From contig JAWXCM010000292.1 in the NCBI GenBank assembly GCA_034408745.1, forward strand, positions 1-5,326: a stretch of DNA of 5,326 bases, written 5' to 3'. Positions 1-5,326 of this stretch are shown here, piece after piece. The notes below the pieces were generated by a model that was given only the letters and a program-made list of their open reading frames with translations, did no database searches and had not been told where the DNA came from. Numbering within the stretch: position 1 is the stretch's first letter; each line of letters begins with the position of its first letter. The translations under genes and the position numbers were made by a program. Source of the DNA: JAWXCM01 sp034408745 (lineage in GTDB: Bacteria > Acidobacteriota > Terriglobia > Bryobacterales > Bryobacteraceae).

Positions 1-167
1 CTTCTCCGCAGTTTTTCACAACCACCGCCAATTCCAACATCTGATCGCCCCGAATCCCTCTCTACCAGTCATCCCAAAATTCTTACCGGCGGATTAGGGT
101 CCTGTCCTGCTGATACACGTGGCTTGCGGAAGGGGTGAATCCGTCATAGGATCGAGCCACCTGGCCC

Positions 168-718
168 ATGAAAAAGCTCGTTTTTCTGGTGGTAATGTCG
201 CTCCCCGTCAACCCCCGGTTTCTGGCGGAACAGGGGCTCACCGGGCAGATTTCGGGAATCGTGGCCGACGCCTCAGGCGTGTTCGTCGTGACAGATCTGT
301 TGTCCGGGACGTACAGCCTGGAGGTGGTCCGCGCGGGCTTTCGGAAGCACGAGCAGACGGAAATTGCGCTGTCGGCCAACGAAAGGGTGGCCTTGCGGCG
401 GATCGTGCTGGAAATCGGCGAGCTCACCCAGACGGTCCGCGTCACGGCCGATCAGCCGCAGATTCAGACCCAGAGCGGGGAACGCGGCGGACTCATCTCT
501 TCGGCGGAGATTCAGGAACTCGGACTGAAGGGCCGCGACTACATGGAATTGCTCGCGCTGCTTCCGGCGTCGTCGATACCGCGAACCGCGAGGCGCCGGG
601 TTGGAATAATCTCGCTGGAATCCTCGCTCCGGGAATGGACTCCATCGCCGAAGTGAAAGTCCTGCTCTCGAATTTCCAGGCCGAGTACGGACGCTGCTCG
701 GGCGGAGCCATCAACGTA
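168..718 (+). pseudogene. TonB-dependent receptor (Oar-like) N-terminal remnant, frameshifted and truncated
   Basis: Intact relatives are outer-membrane receptors of about 1000 residues that import large substrates with TonB energy. Only the front end is present. ATG 168 opens a short hydrophobic signal-like segment (LVFLVVMSLPV), then the start of a carboxypeptidase-regulatory-like domain (GLTGQISGIVADASG, residues 23-37) and its end (VVTDLLSGTYSLEV, about 40-53). The middle of that domain seems to be missing at about nt 278. The linker and start of the plug follow (VRVTADQPQIQ to GRDYMELLALLP, residues 90-133). At about nt 566 one base is lost. The homologous reading continues in the frame of nt 569-718 (VVDTANREAPGWNNLAG, then LAPGMDSIAEVKVLLSNF and AEYGR.SGGAINV), with a further piece apparently absent near nt 617-622. 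The rest of the plug and the whole beta-barrel are missing, and the sequence runs into an opposite-strand gene at about 718. The product cannot be a working receptor. Family assignment is firm; deletion sizes are judged from remembered family patterns. Confidence 0.85.
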
Positions 719-1650
719 GACGCTCCAGCTTTCCGGCTTCAGCTCCACAGCTTTGCGAAACGCCGTCCTCGCCTGCTCGATCTTCCCCTTTCGCCACGCA
801 ACCTGCCCCAACGCATCTTGCGCTTCCCACCGGTTGGGCGACGCCGCCGCCAACCTCTCCAGCCGGGCCAGCGCTTCGTCCGCGTGCCCGGTGCTGGCAC
901 GAATGCGCGCCAGGTGCAGCTCGACCACAAAATCCTCAGCCTTGCGCGGCTCAGCGCCACCCACTTTCGCGAACCTGGTGTCGAAGAGCGCCACACGCAG
1001 TTCTCCGGAGCGGTAATAGGCCTGCAAATCCCGCGTAAACTCCCCCACGCTCTTGCCGTAGACTTTCTCCAGAGCCGCGGCGCTGTCGCTCCCCGACGTC
1101 ATCGCCGCCAGAAAATCCGAGAACTTCGGAGAGTATGTCGGGCTCAGCATCAGCATGTGAACCGACAGCCAGCTCTGTGCATAAAACGCACCAGAGTGCT
1201 GCTTGCCGCCATAGTCGGGCGAGCCCGGATGAACGGCAAACATCCGGTTCGTCTCCAGCCATTTGTCGACATTCAGGGCATAGGCGCGTCCTTTTGACAC
1301 AGCACCGACGGCGACCTTGCCCGCATACGGAGTAATCGTGGAGTAAACCTCGGCGATCCCCTCGTTGAGCCACGAAGGCACCTTAATTTCCAGCCGTTTC
1401 ATCAGCAGGTGCAAATATGCGTGCACTGCAATGGGACGTTCATGGTCGGCCGAACCCGCCATCACGATGTAGTCGCGCGACTGGTCGCCCGTGACGGGGA
1501 GCCTGGAATCCACCCGCACGGAGCGCTTTTGTGTGAAGAAATCGCGCACCTGTTCGAAGTATTCGACAACGCGGCGGCCATCTCCGGCACCCGCATTGGT
1601 AATGTAATTAGCTCAAAATTTGGAGAGGAGACTACGGTCCATTCCGATGC
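716..1650 (-). pseudogene. Peptidase MA-like / TPR protein remnant, active site altered, both ends lost
   Basis: Read on the - strand, this resembles acidobacterial proteins with a gluzincin peptidase-MA-like domain followed by tetratricopeptide repeats. It begins with SEWTVVSSPNFEL (about 1647-1609). A frameshift near 1600-1613 follows, then NAGAGDGRRVVEYFEQVRDFF (about 1599-1535) in another frame with a stop (TGA 1615-1613) just upstream. The zinc-site region reads AVHAYLHLLM (1429-1400). The family HExxH motif has Ala (GCA, 1420-1418) instead of the catalytic Glu. The downstream ligand region VPSWLNEGIAE (about 1381-1349) is kept. TPR-like helices follow (HADEALARLERLAAASPNRWEAQDALGQVAW and GKIEQARTAFRKAVELKPESW, about 894-729), and the homology stops at about 716. 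A stretch between RLPV and SRDYIVM also looks shorter than in relatives. No ATG, GTG or TTG lies in frame ahead of the N-terminal piece. GTG 1549 gives a 336-codon open frame, but its tail is antisense to the receptor. Most likely a non-functional fragment. Confidence 0.75.
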
Positions 1651-1758
1651 GCCCTCAAGGCTGACGGAAAAGGTGGGCCGGAGTTCCGGCTTCGGCGCCG
1701 CGACGGCCAGTCCCGATTTTTCCCGGCCTTAATCGACCAGTCGCAATCTGTCACATTT

Positions 1759-1763
1759 GGAGG
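1759..1763 (+). promoter_or_regulatory. Shine-Dalgarno site deciding the copZ start
   Basis: GGAGG sits 1 nt before ATG 1765, which is too close to serve that codon, and 7 nt before the in-frame GTG 1771, which is normal spacing. It therefore favours GTG 1771 as the translation start of the copper chaperone. I found no convincing -35/-10 pair or copper-repressor operator in the roughly 100 nt upstream. Confidence 0.7.
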
Positions 1764-1770
1764 TATGGAC

Positions 1771-1986
1771 GTGAAGCAGACGGTCGCGCTCGATATTGCC
1801 GGGATGAGTTGCCACAAATGCGTGGGGCACGTGAAAGCGGCACTGGCCGAAATCGAGGGCGTGGACATTCTCAATGTGGCCGTAGGTTCGGCCGAAGTGG
1901 CAGTGGACCCGTCGCAGGTCCCGGAATCCGCGCTCATCGAAGCGGTGGCGGAGGCAGGGTACGAAGCCCACATTGTCCGGCAATAA
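1771..1986 (+). CDS. copZ: CopZ-like copper chaperone (heavy-metal-associated domain protein)
   Basis: This is a 71-residue cytosolic protein made of one heavy-metal-associated domain. Family members bind Cu(I) through two cysteines and hand it to a CopA-type ATPase. The motif GMSCHKC (residues 11-17) supplies Cys14 and Cys17. The rest follows the beta-alpha-beta-beta-alpha-beta fold: helix VGHVKAALAEI, strand VDILNVAVGSAEVAVDP, helix ESALIEAVAEAGYEAHIV. Length is normal for CopZ. GTG 1771 is chosen over ATG 1765 because of Shine-Dalgarno spacing; the ATG would add only Met-Asp. The 3' end overlaps the likely TTG start of the following ATPase by 14 nt, so the two genes were probably translationally coupled as a chaperone-pump pair. 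It is the only left-half gene without a lesion. The metal is inferred to be Cu(I) from family and context; other soft metals are possible. Confidence 0.9.
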   Translation: MKQTVALDIAGMSCHKCVGHVKAALAEIEGVDILNVAVGSAEVAVDPSQVPESALIEAVAEAGYEAHIVRQ

Positions 1987-2012
1987 CGAAGCCACGCTCA
2001 CCATCCCCGTCG

Positions 2013-2038
2013 GCGGGATGACCTGGCGGGATGACCTG
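2013..2038 (+). repeat. copA: 13-bp perfect tandem duplication inside the ATPase metal-binding motif
   Basis: The unit gcgggatgacctg occurs at 2013-2025 and again directly at 2026-2038. Removing one copy restores the uninterrupted family motif GGMTCAACQAHV. The extra 13 nt add a +1 shift, so translation from TTG 1973 reads GGMTWRDDLRR instead. The second copy also places an ATG (2031) in the correct frame just before the cysteines. Confidence 0.95.
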
Positions 2039-2971
2039 CGCCGCCTGCCAGGCGCACGTGCAGCGAGCGCTGCGGAAAACTCCAGGGGTGCGGGACGCCA
2101 ACGTCAATCTAATGACGCGCCAGGCGACCGTCGCGTACGATCCTGCCGCCGTGGCCCCTCAGTCGCTGGTCGAAGCGGTCCGCCGCGGCGGATACGAAGC
2201 CGAACTGCCCGGCCCCGACCGCGACATTGTCGCCGAGCAGGAGGCGCAGGACCGGGAGCAACTCAACCAATACCGCACGCTGATTCGCAAAACTGCCTTC
2301 GCCCTAAGCGCAGGAGTACTCGCGATGGCAGTACCCATGCCATGGATCCACCACAGCGCTGCCTGGCGCTGGTCATTTCTGCTGCTAACCGCGGCCGTGA
2401 TGGGGTGGCCGGGCCGCCACTTCTACTCGCGCGCCTGGACAGCCCTGCGCCACGGCACATCGAATATGAACACACTGGTCGCGCTCGGAACTGGGGCGGC
2501 GTTTGTGTACTCGGCCGCGGGAACCGTCGGGTTCGTTCCTGAGTTTTACTACGAAGCGGTGATACTGATCATCGCGCTGGTTCTCCTCGGCAACACCCTG
2601 GAAGCGCGAGCCCGGCGGCAAACGTCGGCCGCGTTGCGCTCAGTGCTCGACCTGCAGCCTCCCAGGGCCAGGCTCCTCGGCGAGGACGGCGGAGAGGAGC
2701 GGGATGTCGCGGTGGAGGATGTCCGCCCCGGCGACCAACTTCTGGTGCGGCCTGGCGAGCGGATTCCAGTCGACGGGCGCCTCGAGTCCGGCTTCAGCAG
2801 TGTCGACGAATCCATGCTCACCGGCGAATCGATGCCCGTGGAGAAGGTGGCGGGTGCCCAGGTGTACGGCGGCACGCTCAACCAAATGGGTTCGTTTCGC
2901 TACCGGGTGACGTCGGTCGGCGCGAAGAGCGCACTGGCCCGGATCGTCACGATACTACGCGAGGCACAGGG

Positions 2972-2994
2972 TTCCCGGCCACCGATTCCCGGCC
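2972..2994 (+). repeat. 9-bp direct repeat, 14-bp period, at the ATPase break point
   Basis: ttcccggcc occurs at 2972-2980 and 2986-2994, separated by accga. The first copy encodes part of the conserved GSRPPI segment. The second replaces the expected continuation (family pattern roughly I-Q-R-L-A-D) and leads to the stop codon three nt later. It may mark the end point of the deletion or rearrangement that removed the rest of the ATPase. Confidence 0.75.
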
Positions 2995-3008
2995 TGTAAC
3001 ACCGCCGC

Positions 3009-3563
3009 TCAGGTGGATTTATGCTCCGGGTGGGTGCAACCGGGAAAGTCCCGGACAGCCGTGTCGCCCTTGTACCCCAGGCTGCGGCGGCCGCCCTCAG
3101 ATTGATAGTAAGCCTGAATCGCCGTCTGTTTGAATACGCCGAAGAACCTGGCTGCATCGGTGACGGGACGGTCTTCGGCTTCGGCGACTCGCGCCAGAAT
3201 CACGGTCGCGACCGGAATTTCGAGCTCGCCGTAAGGGCGGTTGCCGCTGTCGCGGTCGATGGCTTCGAGGCCCGATTTCCACAGCGCCCGGGTTCGCTCG
3301 TCGCCAAAATGCAGTGTAGTGTCGATGAAGCGCGCCACTCCGGCGTCGCGGGCGCTGGGTGAAGCTTCGTCGGCCGGGAGCAGGACCTCCAGCAGCCGCT
3401 GAAGACTCGCGTACTCTGCCGGCGTGAGAGCTCGCGGGGCGTAGGCTGGCGACGCGGGAACCGGGGCGGCACCCGGTGCGTGCTGGTGCTGAGCGGACGC
3501 GGCAGCCGATGAGGCAACTCCGGCACCGATGATCTGGAATAACTCGCGACGGTCGACCGACAT
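3009..3563 (-). CDS. Gluconate 2-dehydrogenase subunit 3-like protein with Tat signal (GMC partner subunit)
   Basis: A 184-residue small subunit of a membrane-associated or periplasmic flavoprotein dehydrogenase. The N-terminus MSVDRRELFQIIGAGVASSAAASAQ has twin arginines at 5-6, a hydrophobic run and an ASA-Q site (cleavage about 24/25), which suggests Tat export. A His/Pro/Ala-rich linker follows. The family core then starts at LTPAEYASLQRLLEVLLPADEASPSARDAGVARFID (46-81) and ends with the typical GYKGDT and GCTHPEH (163-181), so it looks full length. In characterised relatives this subunit is needed for maturation and Tat-dependent export of the flavoprotein, which has no signal of its own. 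ATG 3563 is chosen over an upstream in-frame start at 3608 because a GGAGGGAG ribosome site lies just before it and the Tat motif then sits at the N-terminus. It begins 2 nt after the GMC stop codon and so belongs to the same operon. The substrate cannot be read from this subunit. Confidence 0.88.
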   Translation of the reverse strand: MSVDRRELFQIIGAGVASSAAASAQHQHAPGAAPVPASPAYAPRALTPAEYASLQRLLEVLLPADEASPSARDAGVARFIDTTLHFGDERTRALWKSGLEAIDRDSGNRPYGELEIPVATVILARVAEAEDRPVTDAARFFGVFKQTAIQAYYQSEGGRRSLGYKGDTAVRDFPGCTHPEHKST

Positions 3564-3565
3564 GG

Positions 3566-5173
3566 CTAAATCTCCCTCCGGCGAGCCTTCTCGACCAGGG
3601 CGTCGCACATCCGCCAGCTCAGGGCGATGTTGGTAAGCGTGGGATTCTTCTCGGGGTACGCGGCGAAGACCGAGGCGTCGCCGAGGAACAGGTTCGGGAT
3701 GTCGTGGCTCTGGCCGCTGGTGTTCACCACCGAAGTCTTCGGATCCGTCCCCATGCGCGCCGTGCCGACCCAGTGGTTGGAATCGATGACAAGGTTGCGA
3801 GGCGTGATCTCGCCTGGGCTCAGCGTGACCTTCCCTCCGGCAGCGCGAATGATCTCCTCCGAGGTTGCGACCATGTCCCGCGCCATCGCCAGATCGCTGT
3901 CCTCATAGTGGAGGTGCACGCGTGGCAGCGGCATGCCGAAGCGGTCGCGGCGCTCAGGGTCGAGGTCGATGAACTTCCTGGACGACACCAGCAGCGAGCC
4001 CTGCATGTTCATTCCGGCGTGAGTGGTGTTGCGCTCGCGGATCTCCTTCTTAAGTCCCGCGCCAATCCCGGGGACGTTCCGGATCGCCAGCCGGGTGGGG
4101 TGGACACCCGAACCGCACTGCACCTGATACGTGCCCTCGAAATTAGGATTCGGCTTGTTCCAGTACAGGCCGGTGAGCAGACCGTGGTAGTAGTCGGTGC
4201 CATCGTCATTCGACGCGTCGCGGCCGCTGATCTGGGGAAAGACGCCCTGCACCGTGACGCCGAAGTGGCTGGTCAAATTGCGGCCGACCTGGTCACTGGA
4301 ATTGCCAATCCTGTTGATCAGCAGGTGCCGCGCCGTCTCGACCGCGGAACAGGACAGAACCAGCGTCCGGCAGCGGATGCGGCCCTGTTTTCCGGCAGCG
4401 TCGGTGTAATCGATGCCGGTGACGCGCTGCCCGGAGACGTCGATCCGGGTCATCATCGACTGTAGAAACAGCGTCAGGTTTCCCGTCTTCATTGCAGCCG
4501 GGATCGCAGTGTTGGCCGACGTGTATTTCGAATCCACCTCGCAGCCCTGCATGCAGTGGCCGCAGTAATGGCATACGGTGCGGCCGGAGGCGTGCTTCTC
4601 AGTAGGGATGGCTTTACGAATTCCGACGAAGGCCATTTCCCTGCCCTTTTTGTTCAGGGCCATCACGCCCCGCTTCAGCATCTGCTCGCCGCAGCGAAGC
4701 GGGACGGGCTTCTGGAACTCGCCATCGGGCATATTGGAGAGCCCGTCTTTTTCGCCGTACACCGCCATGAAGCGTTCGGCGCGGCTGTAGTACGGCGCAA
4801 CCTGTTCGTAGCTGATGGGCCACTTCTGGTAATCGAGCGGACCGAATCGGAGACAGTGCCCCGCCCAGCAGAGACTTCTGCCGCCGAGCGCCCGCAACAA
4901 CCCATGGCGAGGGTTGTCGCCGACCGGGGTGAAGTGGTTCTGGTCGGAATAGTCGCCGCTCAGGCTGGGGATAGCGCTTCGGAATCCGGCCGAAAGCCGG
5001 CGGTCGACAATGGCCGACGGGTTGACGTGCGCGCCGAAGTCGATTCCGGCGCGCAGGCGTTTCCCAGACTCGACCAGCGCGACCTTCAGCCCGGCTTTGG
5101 TCAGCGCGTAAGCGGAGATGCCACCGCCGGGGCCACTGCCGACGACACACACATCGAAAACGGGATCGGGCAT
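3566..5173 (-). CDS. GMC family FAD-dependent oxidoreductase (sugar/polyol dehydrogenase catalytic subunit)
   Basis: A 535-residue flavoprotein predicted to oxidise an alcohol group of a sugar or sugar acid, passing electrons to an unidentified acceptor. The FAD-binding Rossmann motif is VVGSGPGG (residues 10-17), with acidic Glu35 closing the second strand (KVALVES). LGGRSLCWAG (96-105) is the second GMC signature region. Four cysteines form CHYCGHCMQGC (Cys201, 204, 207, 211), a spacing that contains the C-x5-C-x3-C pattern known for the iron-sulfur site of bacterial FAD-glucose dehydrogenases. The C-terminal domain carries NHWVGTARMGTDP with the likely catalytic His467, and NPTLTNIALSWR with Asn510, the usual His-Asn pair. 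Length is normal. There is no signal peptide; export is probably with the Tat-bearing subunit encoded 2 nt downstream. ATG 5173 is chosen because the Rossmann fold then starts at residue 7; the open frame runs 35 codons further up with no family similarity. The ribosome site is weak (AAAGAA, about 9 nt upstream). Gluconate, glucose or glycoside C3 oxidation are all possible. Confidence 0.92.
   Translation of the reverse strand: MPDPVFDVCVVGSGPGGGISAYALTKAGLKVALVESGKRLRAGIDFGAHVNPSAIVDRRLSAGFRSAIPSLSGDYSDQNHFTPVGDNPRHGLLRALGGRSLCWAGHCLRFGPLDYQKWPISYEQVAPYYSRAERFMAVYGEKDGLSNMPDGEFQKPVPLRCGEQMLKRGVMALNKKGREMAFVGIRKAIPTEKHASGRTVCHYCGHCMQGCEVDSKYTSANTAIPAAMKTGNLTLFLQSMMTRIDVSGQRVTGIDYTDAAGKQGRIRCRTLVLSCSAVETARHLLINRIGNSSDQVGRNLTSHFGVTVQGVFPQISGRDASNDDGTDYYHGLLTGLYWNKPNPNFEGTYQVQCGSGVHPTRLAIRNVPGIGAGLKKEIRERNTTHAGMNMQGSLLVSSRKFIDLDPERRDRFGMPLPRVHLHYEDSDLAMARDMVATSEEIIRAAGGKVTLSPGEITPRNLVIDSNHWVGTARMGTDPKTSVVNTSGQSHDIPNLFLGDASVFAAYPEKNPTLTNIALSWRMCDALVEKARRREI
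3571..3579 (-). promoter_or_regulatory. Shine-Dalgarno site for the subunit 3 gene
   Basis: On the - strand GGAGGGAGA (3579 down to 3571) precedes ATG 3563, with GGGAG about 8 nt away. It lies inside the last codons of the GMC gene (Arg-Arg-Glu-Ile-stop). This supports ATG 3563 over the longer ORF and indicates coupled translation of the two genes. Confidence 0.8.
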
Positions 5174-5326
5174 AACTGGTTCTTTAGTTTGACAGATTGC
5201 ACCCGGCACCGGCCATCGACAGTGCACACGTCGGCCTGCAATGCACCACTCTCCGCGCAAATCAGCGGTCCGGCCCACCTCGTCGACGGATCCCTGACCG
5301 ACAGATCGAGTGGAGCGGCTCGCCGC
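5174..5326. other. Upstream region of the GMC operon, no gene recognised
   Basis: 153 nt up to the window edge. The GMC reading frame stays open through most of it (to 5278), but the translation is Arg/Cys/Trp-rich and unlike the family, so it is treated as non-coding leader. The operon promoter should lie here or beyond the edge, but I cannot point to a convincing -35/-10 pair on the - strand. Confidence 0.4.

Larger units (their letters stand above)
1973..2999 (+). pseudogene. copA: P1B-type (CopA-like) metal-transporting ATPase, frameshifted and truncated
   Basis: Intact CopA proteins pump Cu(I) out across the inner membrane using ATP. The probable original start, TTG 1973, gives a short lead (NEATLTIPVGGMT) into the metal-binding motif, but a 13-bp duplication at 2013-2038 shifts the frame. 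From 2031 the correct frame resumes: MTCAACQAHVQ (Cys3 and Cys6 of the restarted ORF), rest of the metal-binding domain to about residue 58, four predicted membrane helices (about 87-105, 112-130, 147-169, 172-190), and the actuator domain with VRPGDQLLVRPGERIPVDG (231-249) and the TGES loop (264-267). Homology ends at REAQGSRPPI (310-319), and a stop falls at 2997-2999. Missing are the membrane helix with the CPC metal site, the DKTGT phosphorylation site, the nucleotide-binding domain and the last helices, so about half the protein is gone and no ATP-driven transport is possible. The 322-residue ORF from ATG 2031 could in principle be expressed as a membrane fragment. Cu specificity is inferred from GMTCAAC and from copZ, since the CPC helix is lost. 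Confidence 0.9.

Noticed and set aside
2..97. Reading frame open from the left edge to TAG 95-97 on +, resembling a protein C-terminus
   Set aside because: Only 31 codons and no recognisable motif; too short to support a gene. Nothing else was identified in 1-167.
539..715. C-terminal tail of the - strand peptidase ORF beyond 716
   Set aside because: It is the antisense of clear receptor sequence; no TPR pattern continues.
119..1297. 392-codon + strand ORF spanning the receptor and the antisense of the peptidase
   Set aside because: Only the part at about 569-718 has real homology; the rest is out of frame with the receptor or antisense to a clear - strand protein fragment.
1973..2542. 189-codon ORF from TTG 1973 as a protein in its own right
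   Set aside because: After the 13-bp duplication it is the wrong-frame translation of the ATPase.
168..2999. A novel multi-gene system formed by the receptor, peptidase, CopZ and ATPase pieces
   Set aside because: Strands differ, most genes are broken, and no shared function or conserved architecture supports a system; decay or misassembly explains it better.
3704..4465. Long + strand ORF opposite the GMC gene
   Set aside because: Arg/Ala/Val-rich shadow of a high-GC gene with unmistakable GMC motifs on the other strand.
5188..5193. TTGACA on + as a -35 promoter box
   Set aside because: No acceptable -10 box at 16-18 nt and no + strand gene follows within the window.
5174..5278. 35-codon N-terminal extension of the GMC ORF
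   Set aside because: It precedes the Rossmann fold, has no signal-peptide character, and family members start where ATG 5173 does.

Overview
The window is high-GC DNA (about 60% by eye) from an unnamed bacterium. The gene content points to a soil-type acidobacterium of the Solibacter/Bryobacter kind: an Oar-like TonB-dependent receptor with a carboxypeptidase-regulatory-like N-terminus, a TPR-bearing MA-type peptidase, and a GMC oxidoreductase paired with a 'gluconate 2-dehydrogenase subunit 3' partner. The taxonomic call rests on family resemblance only.

The window has two contrasting halves. The left half (about 168-2999) is a chain of broken genes around one intact small gene. In order it holds: the N-terminal part of a TonB-dependent receptor on + (168-718), with two apparent internal deletions, a one-base frameshift and no barrel; the middle of a peptidase-MA/TPR protein on - (about 716-1650), with no start, a frameshift, an Ala in place of the catalytic Glu, and no C-terminus; an intact copZ-like copper chaperone on + (1771-1986); and the front of a P1B-type (CopA-like) metal ATPase on + (1973-2999). 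The ATPase is frameshifted by a 13-bp tandem duplication inside its first metal-binding motif, and it stops after the actuator domain, before the ion-site helix and the phosphorylation and ATP-binding domains.

The right half is a healthy two-gene operon on the - strand: a 535-residue GMC flavoprotein dehydrogenase with a four-Cys cluster (3566-5173), then, 2 nt downstream, a 184-residue partner subunit with a Tat-type signal peptide (3009-3563). The likely arrangement is that the small subunit carries the signal-less flavoprotein across the membrane, giving a periplasmic dehydrogenase of a sugar or sugar derivative. The electron acceptor is not encoded in the window.

No RNA genes, CRISPR array, insertion sequence or transposase was seen. 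The main oddity is the density of small lesions, several next to short direct repeats, in three neighbouring genes of unrelated function. This is either real pseudogene decay with rearrangement or an assembly/consensus problem. Sequence alone cannot decide between them. I do not see a convincing novel multi-gene system.
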